In this document: one piece after another, positions 1 to 9,173 of the stretch
Layout of the letters: every line of letters begins with the position of its first letter
Position numbering within the stretch: the stretch's first letter is position 1
From: Candidatus Zixiibacteriota bacterium
Lineage (GTDB): Bacteria; Zixibacteria; MSB-5A5; JAABVY01; JAHJOQ01
Reading direction: 5' to 3'
Length of the DNA: 64,000 nucleotides
Assembly: GCA_018820315.1 (NCBI GenBank)
Contig: JAHJOQ010000138.1
Coordinates: 1 to 64,000, forward strand
Program-made: the position numbers and the translations under genes
Notes under the pieces: generated by a model
Seen by the model: only the letters and a program-made list of their open reading frames with translations
Told to the model about the DNA's origin: nothing
The model's database searches: none

Positions 1-470
<470 letters not shown>

Positions 471-610
471 CATAAAATTCTATCTCGTGCCTCGAGATAG
501 GATTACAGATCAAATCCTAAATACGCTCAACTCAAGAATTTGACTCAGATGTATTTGGACTCCCTGATTACGCAGGGAGTGACCTTGATATTTTAGTGAT
601 AAGCTATTTT
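471..610 (+). other. 23S-5S spacer with two perfect hairpins, no tRNA
   Basis: The 140-base spacer holds no tRNA. Two 8-bp perfect stems are present: ctatctcg/cgagatag at 480-487 and 493-500, and actccctg/cagggagt at 559-566 and 573-580. Such stems are plausible RNase processing structures in the pre-rRNA; that role is inferred, the pairing is seen. Confidence 0.6.
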
Positions 611-728
611 TCCGGTGGCGATGGCGTGAGGGCCACACCTGTTCCCATTTCGAACACAGTAGTTAAGCCTCACAGCGTCGATGGTACTGCATCCTTGCAG
701 ATGTGGGAGAGTAGAACGCTGCCGGGTT
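611..728 (+). rRNA. rrf: 5S ribosomal RNA
   Basis: About 118 bases with the standard 5S landmarks: a 5' strand (tccggtggcgatggcg) able to pair with the 3' strand (acgctgccgggtt), the loop B/C sequence cccatttcgaacacagtagttaagc, and gatggtactgc in the loop E region. It sits about 140 bases after 23S rRNA and is followed by a terminator 7 bases on. Ends are set by the terminal helix and could shift by one or two bases. Confidence 0.96.
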
Positions 729-735
729 AAATTAG

Positions 736-765
736 AAAGCCCGCTTCAGATGAAGCGGGCTTTTG
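736..765 (+). terminator. Rho-independent terminator of the rRNA operon
   Basis: A GC-rich stem (agcccgcttc/gaagcgggct) with a four-base loop is followed by a T run, directly after 5S rRNA. It is the expected end of the ribosomal operon. Confidence 0.9.
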
Positions 766-801
766 CTATTGGTCTATTTGTAAATGATGCCACACAAGAA
801 A

Positions 802-835
802 CCCACCCAAAGGGTGGGCCACCTGCCCTACTTGG
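802..835. repeat. REP-like hairpin remnant downstream of the rRNA operon
   Basis: A perfect 7-bp stem (cccaccc/gggtggg, 802-808 and 812-818) is followed by acctgccctacttgg. That last string is the same tail that follows the REP hairpin at 2915-2937, so this is probably a fragment of the same dispersed repeat family. The rest of 766-937 shows no gene that I can support. Confidence 0.45.
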
Positions 836-937
836 CTTGTTTGGGGGCGACCGACGCGCAACATCTCCAAACATGTTTGTAGAGGCCACCCGTCCGGAAA
901 AGTAACCTGCAACATTGTCGGACAGCGTCTGCTGCCC

Positions 938-1459
938 CTAGAAGTTCTCCTTGATGAGCTCCACTATTGCTTTGGCCGTCTTCTTGACCGCGTCACCGGT
1001 TCCGCCCGAGTAACCGGTCCCGCCGGACTTGCCAGTCACCTCGTAAGAGCCTATCGTAGCACCGCTGCCGCCATCGATGAACGTGACTTCGGTCGTCAAT
1101 GAGGCTTTACCCGCAAATGCGCCAAGGAAGAATCGCGACGCCCCACTTACCTTCTTCACACTGGAGACAACAGCCTTTATTACGAGAGCTTTCTCACAGT
1201 TCTCGGCACATGTGCCGAGCAAAGCTGTCGGGAAGTACCCTTCTTTATTAAGCCTCTCAAGAAACTCCACCTCTAAATCATCCATTTGCTGTGATACGTC
1301 ATCAACAATGGACGACTCAGTACTAAAGTAGATGGAGGTAAACGGGCTCAGGTTCGTCTCGAGCGGACGAACTGCCAATGCCTTGCTTCCGGCACAGCCT
1401 ACCTGCAATAGCAGCAGACCGACTGCTGCTAATGAAAGCGCGATCTTACCGATCTTCAT
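938..1459 (-). CDS. DUF4410-like lipoprotein
   Basis: A 173-residue protein with a short signal peptide (hydrophobic residues 5-20) ending at a lipobox-like LLQVGC, so lipid-anchored. The -3 position is Gln rather than the usual Leu, so processing is likely but not certain. The mature part alternates predicted strands; the block SRFFLGAFAGKASLTTEV followed by a D-G-G-S-G turn and a C-terminal AVKKTAKAIVELIKENF helix fits the DUF4410 family of small envelope lipoproteins. Function unknown. A strong AAGGAGAT ribosome-binding site lies 5 bases before the ATG. It is the last gene of a minus-strand run that converges on the rRNA operon. Confidence 0.75.
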   Translation of the reverse strand: MKIGKIALSLAAVGLLLLQVGCAGSKALAVRPLETNLSPFTSIYFSTESSIVDDVSQQMDDLEVEFLERLNKEGYFPTALLGTCAENCEKALVIKAVVSSVKKVSGASRFFLGAFAGKASLTTEVTFIDGGSGATIGSYEVTGKSGGTGYSGGTGDAVKKTAKAIVELIKENF

Positions 1460-1523
1460 GATATATCTCCTTGCATTAGTCGGTACTTACGCGATATTCA
1501 ATGTCGTCATGTCAGATCGGTGC

Positions 1524-2027
1524 TCAGAAGCGCAGCGTGAACGTGACTCGCGGCCCGTCTGCCGTGATGGAAATGGCAGAAGGTTCCAAGGGAACACGCT
1601 CCCACTTCTTGCTTGCCGAGCCGACCGCCAAACCGATCAGACCGCCGCCCAGCGTGAACCCAATGAAGACGGGCGCGACCGCGTCCTCATTGACCTCCAT
1701 ATAGGGGTCGGATTTAACCTCAGCGTAACCCAGCAATGCCGCGGACAGCCCCATCGCGGCTCCAATCATGAACCCGGTGCCAGCTCTGGAGCCCTTATAG
1801 CGGTCCATGGCACGAATCTGTTCGCGTGGAATACTGAGCCTCTCCCCACCGGACTTCGTCGCAGTGAGGCTGTCGGATGTGAGAATTCCGTCTCTGGCTT
1901 CGATGCGCTGCCCGTTGTTCAACAGGACCCGGAAACGATCAAAGTCAACGATGTCCTGTGCCGCGGCTTGCTGTACGGCAAATAGAGCAGCCACAAAGAC
2001 CAGCGCTGACAAATGGAATGTTTTCAT
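1524..2027 (-). CDS. Secreted or membrane protein of unknown function with glycine-zipper-like helices
   Basis: A 167-residue protein with a cleavable-looking signal peptide (residues 1-23, cut near AAAQD). Residues 25-75 are a small beta-rich region (FRVLLNNGQRIEARDGILTS, then SIPREQIRAMDR) like the strand-rich segments of proteins that shield or sense the envelope. Two Gly/Ala-rich hydrophobic stretches follow (AGTGFMIGAAMGLSAALLGY and FIGFTLGGGLIGLAVGSA), resembling glycine-zipper helices. I do not recognise a named family. Its leader contains a REP hairpin and a promoter nearly identical to that of the RAYT gene next door. Confidence 0.7.
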   Translation of the reverse strand: MKTFHLSALVFVAALFAVQQAAAQDIVDFDRFRVLLNNGQRIEARDGILTSDSLTATKSGGERLSIPREQIRAMDRYKGSRAGTGFMIGAAMGLSAALLGYAEVKSDPYMEVNEDAVAPVFIGFTLGGGLIGLAVGSASKKWERVPLEPSAISITADGPRVTFTLRF

Positions 2028-2050
2028 AGACTCATCCCTTCCCAGTCAAG

Positions 2051-2260
2051 GGCAGGTCTTTCCGAGACCTGCCGATCTATGACCTATTCCTACTGTCCAT
2101 ATTCATTTCCGCACCGGCACTGCTGAGACGGCGCACGTTGTATAGCATGAATCACATCTCACCGTCTTGGCGCCCAATTCAGCCCCTGTCGTCGTTCGCA
2201 TTCCTTAGTATCAAATCAATCATACTTGGTCTGCCGCTCTTTGTCAAGGCAAATGGTGCT
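2051..2260 (-). mobile_element. Probable internally deleted copy of the neighbouring RAYT element
   Basis: The segment begins with a REP hairpin (ggcaggtct/agacctgcc, 2051-2059 and 2065-2073). Bases 2074-2133 then align with the 3' end of the RAYT gene (2325-2385): both share tattcctact.tccata and accggcac at the same spacing. Bases 2181-2260 align with 2954-3035 at the other end of the RAYT element (cagcccctgtc ... tgtcaaggcaaa). The central RAYT coding part is missing. This arrangement of matching ends without the gene is what a non-autonomous derivative would look like. The element appears to supply the promoter and leader of the gene ending at 2027. Confidence 0.6.
2219..2247 (-). promoter_or_regulatory. 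Consensus sigma-70-type promoter for the 1524-2027 gene
   Basis: On the minus strand TTGACA (2247-2242) and TATGAT (2224-2219) are separated by 17 bases. The same promoter, with the same flanking words, stands upstream of the RAYT gene at 2994-3022. Confidence 0.6.
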
Positions 2261-2301
2261 ATCTTGGTGCACGGGGAGAGGCTGTCCCACAAGTAAAGTA
2301 G

Positions 2302-2324
2302 GGCAGGTCTCCCCGAGACCTGCC
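2302..2324. repeat. REP hairpin 3' of the RAYT gene
   Basis: Perfect 10-bp stem ggcaggtctc/gagacctgcc with a 3-base loop. It is preceded by gtagg, and is the reverse complement of the copy at 2865-2887. Confidence 0.85.
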
Positions 2325-2340
2325 AATGTATACAATATTC

Positions 2341-2844
2341 CTACTCTCCATACTTCCCGTCCAAGACCGGCACGCCTGCGGTTCCCCAATCCGGGGCGTA
2401 ATATCCCTCCTCCTGATATTCGCGAAAAGAAGAGAAACGCCAGTCGCATGGACTGTCTGCATAGTCATGCTTAACCGGATTGTAGTGAATGTAATCGATA
2501 TGCCTGTTCATGTCATCTTGATCCCTGATCATGTGGTCCCAAAAACGACTTTGCCAGATACGACCACAATCCCTATGTAAGGCGTAACTGACCTTCTTTG
2601 AAAACGAGAGTTTCACCTTCTGGATGATTGATGAAAGGTTACATTTGCAGGGATCTATTATCATATGAGTATGATCCGGCAGCTCGACATGAGCAATGAG
2701 GCGGAAGACCATTTCGTGCATGTATTTCATGAGTGATTCCCAGAAGAGATGATGATGCGTTATGAGTATGCTCCGGCGCCTATAAGTTACCATTGTTATG
2801 AAGTAGATTTGACCGTCCGAAAAATGACGAAGCAGTTTTGACAT
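2341..2844 (-). CDS. REP-associated tyrosine transposase (RAYT), Y1_Tnp superfamily
   Basis: A 167-residue protein of the IS200/IS605-like HUH tyrosine transposases, in the REP-associated branch. The N-terminus (YFITMVTYRRRSIL) is the first core strand; the metal-binding HUH-type motif is HVELPDHTHMII (H-T-H); then IWQSRFWDHMIRDQDDMNRHIDYIHYNPVKH, in which the catalytic Tyr lies in the YIHYNPVKH block; the usual W-R-F-S-S-F tail follows. All core motifs are present, so the enzyme may be active. An in-frame TTG lies 6 bases upstream of the chosen ATG. No strong ribosome-binding site is seen. REP hairpins lie in its 5' leader and just past its stop, the arrangement expected of a RAYT acting on its own REPs. 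Confidence 0.92.
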   Translation of the reverse strand: MSKLLRHFSDGQIYFITMVTYRRRSILITHHHLFWESLMKYMHEMVFRLIAHVELPDHTHMIIDPCKCNLSSIIQKVKLSFSKKVSYALHRDCGRIWQSRFWDHMIRDQDDMNRHIDYIHYNPVKHDYADSPCDWRFSSFREYQEEGYYAPDWGTAGVPVLDGKYGE

Positions 2845-2864
2845 TTGCAAACTCTCTTCAAGTC

Positions 2865-2937
2865 GGCAGGTCTCGGGGAGACCTGCCCTACGTGCTGCAA
2901 GCTTCTTTCAGATCGGCAGGTCTCGGAAAGACCTGCC
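2865..2937. repeat. Pair of REP hairpins in the RAYT 5' leader
   Basis: Two hairpins in tandem, at 2865-2887 (ggcaggtctc/gagacctgcc) and 2915-2937 (ggcaggtct/agacctgcc, with a looser loop), each followed by ctac. Both are inverted relative to the REPs at 2051-2073 and 2302-2324. Confidence 0.85.
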
Positions 2938-2993
2938 CTACTTGGTTTCTCTATCAGCCCCTGTCATCAATCACATACTTCGATATCACTGCT

Positions 2994-3022
2994 ATCATAC
3001 CACGATCGGCGAATCGTGTCAA
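2994..3022 (-). promoter_or_regulatory. Consensus promoter for the RAYT gene
   Basis: TTGACA (3022-3017), 17-base spacer, TATGAT (2999-2994) on the minus strand. The transcript would begin about 145 bases before the RAYT start and include both leader REP hairpins. Confidence 0.6.
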
Positions 3023-3109
3023 GGCAAAATGGGGCAGGCCGGGTGGCGAGTCCTGAGCTTCAAAGGGTCTGCCGCCCACGTTGGGAATCAACCCTTGACA
3101 ATCATCATA

Positions 3110-3157
3110 GCAGGAAGGGATTCCTAACGGCGCGAAAACCGCAGAGGTTTTGACCGA
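3110..3157. repeat. Palindromic repeats of two dispersed families
   Basis: Bases 3110-3134 (gcaggaagggattcctaacggcgcg) match the palindrome at 4306-4335. Bases 3135-3151 form aaaacc/ggtttt, close to the tcaaaacc/ggttttga hairpin at 38185-38205. They lie just past the stop of the 3166-4149 gene and may help end its transcript, but no T run follows. Confidence 0.5.
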
Positions 3158-3165
3158 CCTCAGAG

Positions 3166-4149
3166 TTAGAAGATGCCGAAGACTCTGCTGCCGGAGCGCA
3201 TCACGCCGATGGTCAGCACAATCGCGCGGTCATCGTAGTCGTTGAAAGTCATGCTGTATTCGACAGTCGCAACCACGCGGAAATCATAAGTCCGAAATGC
3301 CAACATGCCACCCTTGAGTAGAATTTCGAATCCGTCATCGGCTTTGTCTTCCCGATTATCGTAGGCAGCAGGGCTGGCATATGTAGTCTCGTGCGACACC
3401 GCATGAAAACCGACACCAGCGCCGACATACGGACTGAAGTCTTTGTTGCTGACCAAATAGAGGCACCCAACATTGAGCGCGATGCCGTTTCGAATTCCGA
3501 GCAGTGCATCGACAGCTATATGCCGCATTTCAAAGATACTCCTGAAATCCCAGACGAAGAACCGGTCTTTATTGTCGTAATTGTCGTAGCCATCCTGCGG
3601 GTAGAGGTAACCGAATCCGATTCCCCAGGATGAATTCGCCTTACGCTCCTTTGATTCCTGCGACTCCTTCTCGGTCACGGTGCCGACCTCGATAGTTTTC
3701 TCTACAGGTTTCTGCTGAACAATACTCGCAGCAACCCGCTTTGCCACCTGATCAAGTTCTTCGACCTGCAATGCGGTCAAGTCATCAGAGAGAAGGGTCT
3801 CTCCTGAGGAGACATCGATTAGATGATATTGAAAGATGATCTTCTCGCCAAGCCTGTTCAAGCTACCGTAGACAACTTTCGATGCGCCCGTCATCGTTCC
3901 AATTTCTGCTGCACAGGCAGCATCCGCGCAAGTCCGATCGCCCATTGCTGATAGGACATCATTCTCGGAAACGATTTGGTATTTGTTCAACTGCGTGATC
4001 TCGGAGACCAGAAGCTGATGGACTGTCTCCTGAGTCGAGGCGTCAACACCTATCCCACTGAGCGGAAGAACCGCCAGTCGTTCCTGCGCCCAACAAATCT
4101 GTTGGCAGCTCAACAGAATCAGCGCGATCGCAAGGATTGTAATTCTCAT
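3166..4149 (-). CDS. Envelope protein: CsgG/LpoB-like N-terminal domain plus C-terminal beta-barrel-like domain
   Basis: The ATG at 4149 is chosen because GGGAGA lies 7 bases before it and it opens a signal peptide (MRITILAIALILLSC ... WAQ); a reading frame continues 24 codons upstream without a ribosome-binding site. The 327-residue product has, after the signal, RLAVLPLSGIGV ... a two-layer alpha/beta domain of about 130 residues typical of proteins that count or assemble envelope parts (CsgG, LpoB, FlgO type). It contains one Cys pair (RTCADAACAAE). A charged linker (EKESQESKERK) leads to about 140 residues of alternating strands ending in aromatic-rich VFGIF, which suggests an outer-membrane barrel. 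The exact role is unknown. Confidence 0.7.
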   Translation of the reverse strand: MRITILAIALILLSCQQICWAQERLAVLPLSGIGVDASTQETVHQLLVSEITQLNKYQIVSENDVLSAMGDRTCADAACAAEIGTMTGASKVVYGSLNRLGEKIIFQYHLIDVSSGETLLSDDLTALQVEELDQVAKRVAASIVQQKPVEKTIEVGTVTEKESQESKERKANSSWGIGFGYLYPQDGYDNYDNKDRFFVWDFRSIFEMRHIAVDALLGIRNGIALNVGCLYLVSNKDFSPYVGAGVGFHAVSHETTYASPAAYDNREDKADDGFEILLKGGMLAFRTYDFRVVATVEYSMTFNDYDDRAIVLTIGVMRSGSRVFGIF

Positions 4150-4305
4150 ATGATATCTCCCTCGATTAGCGGTATGCGAAATGTGTTTGGTTGCAGATCT
4201 TTTATCTGCTCTTCGATGCAAAGCTAATCCAAAACAACTCGCTTTGTCAAGGAAGACCTTTGCTTTATTGGTGCATGGGGACGAACGCCAACCACAGAAA
4301 TTTGG

Positions 4306-4331
4306 CCGTCAGGAAGGGATATTCCTGACGG
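4306..4331. repeat. Perfect 10-bp palindrome (CCGTCAGGAA family)
   Basis: Stem ccgtcaggaa/ttcctgacgg with a six-base loop, followed by cgcg as at 3110-3134. Upstream, 4214-4280 (tttgtcaagg ... ttggtgcatgggg) resembles 2240-2276, a third trace of the RAYT-element end. Bases 4150-4426 otherwise hold no gene. Confidence 0.6.
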
Positions 4332-4426
4332 CGCGTGGAGAGACTGATATCGAACAGCTTCATACAGAGTGGTGACTTGGACAAGCCGTCTTCGTGTGCG
4401 TTTGCAGCCCGATCGCCGAGAAGTAT

Positions 4427-5368
4427 CTACAGCTTGTTCAGTACTCTGAGCACTGAACTAACATCGTTCATGATATAGCAATGGATGACTTTCACTCCAC
4501 TCTCAAACAACTCCGTGCATTGTTTGACAGCCCATCTCTCACCGATCTCAAGCGCATGCTTCGGATTCTGCTGTACATCGTCTACGAGTTCGTCAGGCAG
4601 GTTCACATGGAAGTTCTTCGGCAGACTGGTCAACTGTCGGGCGCCGGAGATGATCTTGATGCCCGGGATTATGGGAACGTCTATGCCGGCCTCCTTGCAG
4701 AGCTTCACGAAATTGAAATAGTCGGCATTGTCGAAGAACATCTGAGTTACAACATAGCCAGCACCAGCTTCAACCTTCTGCTTCAGCATTCGGATTTCAC
4801 TCTTCATATTCGGAGATTCGATGTGCTTCTCCGGATATCCGCCAACGCCTATACACATCGGGATTGGTTCGGAGTTCTCAATCTCTTCCAGGTAGTCACC
4901 TCGCTGCAGTCCTGCAAGCTGCTCTACAAGTTCATTCGCATACCGGTTAACAGTCCGGCCGCTGTGAATTGCTTTCTGGTAATTGATTTCATCACCTCGA
5001 ATAGCAAGCACATTGTGAATGCCCAGGAAGTTCAGCTCAATCATCACATCCTCGGTCTCCTCGCGGGTGAAACCTCGACAGAGTATGTGTGGGACTGTAT
5101 CGACCTTGTAACGATTTTGTATAATCCCACATATGCTGATTGTGCCGGGACGCTTCTTCCTTATCCGACGGACCACAACGCCATCATTCAATTCAGAATA
5201 ATGCGCTTCTGCAGAGTGCGATGTAACATCAATGAAGGGAGGATCGTACGGAATGACCTGCTCCACAATATCGAGAATATCCTGGGCCGACTTCCCCCTT
5301 GGTGGAGGGATGATTTCATAGCTAAGTACCGGTTTGCTCAGTCTTTCTATGTGCTCTGTTACGTACAT
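4427..5368 (-). CDS. metF: 5,10-methylenetetrahydrofolate reductase
   Basis: A 313-residue TIM-barrel flavoprotein that reduces methylene-THF to methyl-THF, the methyl donor for methionine synthase. The N-terminal YEIIPPPRGKS carries the conserved catalytic Glu (EFFPP motif in other bacteria); LNFLGIHNVLAIRGDE is the strand and turn after which FAD and folate bind; GAGYVVTQMFFDNADYFNFV and IPIIPGIKII-type motifs (VPIIPGIKIISG here) are present. Length fits the short bacterial enzyme. A GAGGA ribosome-binding site precedes the ATG. It follows metH by 42 bases in the same direction, so the two presumably share a transcript and supply consecutive steps. Confidence 0.95.
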   Translation of the reverse strand: MYVTEHIERLSKPVLSYEIIPPPRGKSAQDILDIVEQVIPYDPPFIDVTSHSAEAHYSELNDGVVVRRIRKKRPGTISICGIIQNRYKVDTVPHILCRGFTREETEDVMIELNFLGIHNVLAIRGDEINYQKAIHSGRTVNRYANELVEQLAGLQRGDYLEEIENSEPIPMCIGVGGYPEKHIESPNMKSEIRMLKQKVEAGAGYVVTQMFFDNADYFNFVKLCKEAGIDVPIIPGIKIISGARQLTSLPKNFHVNLPDELVDDVQQNPKHALEIGERWAVKQCTELFESGVKVIHCYIMNDVSSVLRVLNKL

Positions 5369-5410
5369 ATGAACCGTCCTCGCGTGATGAATCGCACACT
5401 GAACCGCACG

Positions 5411-8400
5411 CTACACACCCTTCTGCATGATCGGCTTAGTTTCGTATGCAAGGTTCGCAGATAGCCACTTCTCGATTTCATGTACCGACATCTTCTTTCG
5501 CCTGGCGTAGTCAGCAATTTGATCCTTGCCAATCTTGCCGACTGCGAAGTAACGCGAGTCTGGGTGACCGAAATAGTATCCGCATACTGAAGCTGCCGGA
5601 TGCATCGCGAAGTTCTCCGTCAGTCTAATCCCCACCGTGTTAGCCACGTCGAGAAATTCGAACAGGGTCGGTTTCTCGCTGTGGTCCGGGCAGGCAGGAT
5701 AGCCTGGCGCGGGTCGAATGCCAGCGTATTTCTCTTTTGCCGGCTCTTCGTTTGTGAAATGCTCGGACGCTGCATATCCCCAGAACTCAGTTCGAACACG
5801 CTCGTGAATGCGCTCTGCCAGCGCTTCCGCAAGACGGTCAGCGAGAGCTTTAGTCATAATTGCGCTATAGTCATCACCGTCTCTTTCGAACTTCTGTGCA
5901 AGTTCCGCCACCCCGAATCCGGCCGTCACAGCGAATGCTCCGCAGTAATCTTTCAAACCGCTGTCCTTCGGAGCCACAAAATCCGCGAGAGAGTGACATG
6001 TTGTCACATTCGCTTTAGGATTCTGTTGACGCAGACAGTGAATTACAAACTCAACGGTGGTCCTGCTATCATCTGTATAGACCTCTATATCATCGCCAAC
6101 GGAGTTTGCAGGTGCTAATCTCATGACCGCTCGAGCAGTCAGTAGCTTTTCCCTCGCAATCCTGTCGAGGAGTTCGAGCGCGTTATCATGCAGGATCTTG
6201 GCCTCTGATCCTATCTTCTCGTTTTCAAAGATATCCGGAAACTTGCCCACCATATCCCATGCGATAAAGAACGGAGTCCAGTGGATGTAATCAACAAGCT
6301 CAGAGATCGGATAATCATCAAACACTTTCACGCCAAGCAGATGTGGTTTTGTAGGATTGTATCCGTTCCAGTCAATCGAGAACGCTTGTGCTCGAGCCGT
6401 ATCGAGAGATAACAGTCGTGTAGAACTGCTGCGCGTGACATAATCATCTCGGCATTTAGCATACTCTCCGGCGATCTGATCGGAGAACTCGCCTCGCTTT
6501 TCTTCGCTGACGAGATTACCCGCTACCGCTACGCTCAGCGATGCATTTCGCACATAGGCTACGGTTCCACAGTAAGCAGGGTCGATTTTCAGAGCGGTGT
6601 GGAGCTTTGAAGTAGTAGCTCCACCGATAAGCAATGGAGCTTTGAGACCATGCCTCTTCATTTCGGTCGCTACATGAGTCATTTCCGCGAGAGACGGTGT
6701 GATGAGGCCAGACAATCCAACGATGTCGACATCTTGTTCGACGGCAGTTTTGATGATCTTCTCGGCAGAAACCATTACGCCAAGGTCTATAATCTCATAG
6801 TTGTTACAGCCAAGTATAACTCCAACTATGTTCTTTCCGATATCGTGCACATCTCCCTTGACAGTAGCAAGGAGGATCTTTCCTCTCGAACTTCGACTAT
6901 TCTGCGTGTTCCCAGCCTCGATGTCAGGCATCAACTCGGCCACTGCCTTCTTCATGACTCGTGCTGACTTGACCACTTGTGGCAGAAACATCTTACCGGA
7001 ACCGAACAGCTCTCCGACTCGGTTCATGCCATCCATCAGCGGCCCTTCTATCACCCGCACTGCGTTTTCGTATTCTGCCAGCGCCTCGTTCACATCATCT
7101 TCTATGAAATCTGTTACCCCGTGGACGAGCGAATGCGACAATCTTTCCTCAACTGAAGAAGTTCGCCATGAAAGATCTGCTTTTCTTGTTTTCGTTCTCC
7201 CTGAGATTGTCGATGCGAGTTCTGTCAATTTCGCGGTTGCATTCTGGTTTCTGTTGAGAATAGTGTCTTCTGCAGCATCTCTGAGTTCTGATTCGATTTC
7301 ATCATAAACGGGTAGCTGCCCTGCGTTCACGATTCCCATATCCAGGCCTGCGCGAATCGCATGGTAAAGAAATACGGAATGCATAGCTTCTCGAACAGCA
7401 TTCTGACCTCTGAAAGAAAACGACAGATTGCTCACACCGCCGCTAATACAAGCGTGGGGCAGTGTTCTCTTTATAGCCTCACACGCCTGTATGAAATCTA
7501 CGGCATAGTTGTTGTGCTCTTCCATGCCGGTTGCAATGGCGAAGACGTTCGGATCGAAGATTATATCTTCTGGAGCGAAGGCAACTTCATTCACGAGTAT
7601 GTTGTATGCTCGAGTGCATATCTCCATCTTACGTTCGAACGAATCCGCCTGGCCTTTCTCGTCCATAGCCATCACAACGACTGCGGCGCCATATCTGGCA
7701 ACCAGGCTCGCTCTGCGTTTGAATTCTTCCGCGCCATCCTTGAGACTGATCGAATTGACAACGCCTTTTCCCTGAATGTGCTTCAGACCGGTCTCAAGTA
7801 CTTTCCAATCAGAGGAGTCAATCATTATGGGCACCCGACTGATGTTTGGTTCTGATGCTACATGATTAAGAAACTCCGACATCGCACTGACCGAATCAAT
7901 GACAGCGTCATCAGTATTGACATCTATAATCTGCGCGCCATTTTGCACCTGTTGCAGCGCCACTTCAGCAGCCGTTTCAAACTCACCTGCTCTGATCAAT
8001 CGGGCGAATTTCGCGGACCCGGCCACATTGGTTCGCTCACCGATATTCACGAAGAGGGAATCCTGATCAACCACGAGAGGTTCAAGCCCGCTCAAGCGAA
8101 GAGCCTTATCGATCTGCGGCACATTTCTGGGTGACAAAGAGCCTACTCTGCGCGCAATCTCCGATATATGATCAGGTGTTGTTCCACAACATCCACCGAC
8201 AATATTGACAAGGCCATCCTGAGCGAAATCTTCCAGTATAGAGGCCATCTGTTCGGCAGATTCGGTATACTCACCGAATTCGTTGGGAAGACCGGCATTC
8301 GGAAAAATCCCGACCATCGTGTTGGCAACTCGTGAGAAATCGACCAGGTACGGTCTGAGAGCCTCAGCACCGAGTGAACAATTCAGACCGACACACAATG

Positions 8401-9118
8401 GTTTTGCATGTGCAATCGACAACCAGAAAGCCTCTATAGTCTGTCCTGATAGAGTTCTGCCACTTGCATCCGAGATCGTGCAGGAAATCCAGATGGGCAT
8501 ATCAATGTTTTGTTCCTCGATGATCGTCCGCGCGGCAAACAGCGCAGCCTTGGCGTTCAGGGTGTCGAAGATAGTCTCAACGAGGAGGATATCGACTCCT
8601 CCGTCAAGAAGTCCGCGGATCTGTTCTGCATAGGCATCTCTCATCTGTTCGAACGTCACCGCACGATATCCGGGTCGGTTGACATCCGGAGATATAGAGC
8701 ATGTCTTATTAGTCGGTCCGATCGAGCCTGCCACAAAACGAGGCTTCTCAGGATTGGTCTCGCTAAACTCGGCTGCAACTCTGCTGGCAATCTGCGCTGC
8801 AGTGAGATTCATTCTGTATACATGTTTGTCGGTTGCATAGTCCGCCTGGGAGATTGCACTGGCATTGAAAGTATTAGTCTCGATGATGTCAGCGCCAGCC
8901 TGCAGGAATCTCCTGTGTATGTCTTCGATAACTTCAGGACGAGTCACTGACAGAATGTCGTTATTTCCTTGAAGACTGCATTCGTGATCAGCGAACTCTG
9001 ATCCTCGGAAATCATGTTCTTCGAGTCCGTGCGACTGGATCATTGTACCGGTCGCCCCATCAAGAACCAGAATCCTCTGCGTTAAAGCCTCAACAAGCAG
9101 ATCTTTTCGAGATACCAC
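5411..9118 (-). CDS. metH: Cobalamin-dependent methionine synthase
   Basis: A full-length (about 1235 residue) MetH. In order: homocysteine domain ([13 protein letters not shown]; zinc ligands in GLNCSLG and [10 protein letters not shown]), pterin domain ([14 protein letters not shown]), cap, B12 domain with the cobalt-ligating D-x-H-x-x-G ([20 protein letters not shown]), and reactivation domain ([15 protein letters not shown] and [16 protein letters not shown]). All key motifs are intact. No in-frame ATG fits; GTG at 9118, with GAAAGG nine bases upstream, gives the N-terminus expected from the family, while the frame stays open another 39 codons. Downstream is metF. Confidence 0.96.
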   Translation of the reverse strand: MVSRKDLLVEALTQRILVLDGATGTMIQSHGLEEHDFRGSEFADHECSLQGNNDILSVTRPEVIEDIHRRFLQAGADIIETNTFNASAISQADYATDKHVYRMNLTAAQIASRVAAEFSETNPEKPRFVAGSIGPTNKTCSISPDVNRPGYRAVTFEQMRDAYAEQIRGLLDGGVDILLVETIFDTLNAKAALFAARTIIEEQNIDMPIWISCTISDASGRTLSGQTIEAFWLSIAHAKPLCVGLNCSLGAEALRPYLVDFSRVANTMVGIFPNAGLPNEFGEYTESAEQMASILEDFAQDGLVNIVGGCCGTTPDHISEIARRVGSLSPRNVPQIDKALRLSGLEPLVVDQDSLFVNIGERTNVAGSAKFARLIRAGEFETAAEVALQQVQNGAQIIDVNTDDAVIDSVSAMSEFLNHVASEPNISRVPIMIDSSDWKVLETGLKHIQGKGVVNSISLKDGAEEFKRRASLVARYGAAVVVMAMDEKGQADSFERKMEICTRAYNILVNEVAFAPEDIIFDPNVFAIATGMEEHNNYAVDFIQACEAIKRTLPHACISGGVSNLSFSFRGQNAVREAMHSVFLYHAIRAGLDMGIVNAGQLPVYDEIESELRDAAEDTILNRNQNATAKLTELASTISGRTKTRKADLSWRTSSVEERLSHSLVHGVTDFIEDDVNEALAEYENAVRVIEGPLMDGMNRVGELFGSGKMFLPQVVKSARVMKKAVAELMPDIEAGNTQNSRSSRGKILLATVKGDVHDIGKNIVGVILGCNNYEIIDLGVMVSAEKIIKTAVEQDVDIVGLSGLITPSLAEMTHVATEMKRHGLKAPLLIGGATTSKLHTALKIDPAYCGTVAYVRNASLSVAVAGNLVSEEKRGEFSDQIAGEYAKCRDDYVTRSSSTRLLSLDTARAQAFSIDWNGYNPTKPHLLGVKVFDDYPISELVDYIHWTPFFIAWDMVGKFPDIFENEKIGSEAKILHDNALELLDRIAREKLLTARAVMRLAPANSVGDDIEVYTDDSRTTVEFVIHCLRQQNPKANVTTCHSLADFVAPKDSGLKDYCGAFAVTAGFGVAELAQKFERDGDDYSAIMTKALADRLAEALAERIHERVRTEFWGYAASEHFTNEEPAKEKYAGIRPAPGYPACPDHSEKPTLFEFLDVANTVGIRLTENFAMHPAASVCGYYFGHPDSRYFAVGKIGKDQIADYARRKKMSVHEIEKWLSANLAYETKPIMQKGV

Positions 9119-9173
9119 CAGTACAGTCCTTTCATAGCCATGCCGATTCACCTGAAGTACTACTACGTAACAG

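Larger units (their letters stand above)
2293..3035 (-). mobile_element. RAYT element: transposase gene bounded by inverted REP hairpins
   Basis: The unit comprises one REP hairpin (2302-2324), the transposase gene (2341-2844), two REP hairpins in the opposite orientation (2865-2887 and 2915-2937), a conserved leader word (gacaggggctg on the minus strand) and a promoter (2994-3022). REP sequences of the same family are found outside it at 2051-2073 and, as a fragment, near 821-835. RAYTs are HUH-type single-strand transposases known to be associated with REP palindromes. The outer limits are estimates from the alignment with the deleted copy at 2051-2260. Confidence 0.7.

Noticed and set aside
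471-610. tRNA in the 23S-5S spacer
   Set aside because: The two stems are simple hairpins; no cloverleaf or CCA-type end was found.
2051-2937. Possible CRISPR array (several similar short palindromes)
   Set aside because: The repeats differ in orientation and are irregularly spaced around a RAYT gene; no cas gene is present. REP interpretation fits better.
4481-5464. 327-codon plus-strand frame opposite metF
   Set aside because: It mirrors metF, which has all family motifs; the antisense translation shows no recognisable domain and no ribosome-binding site.
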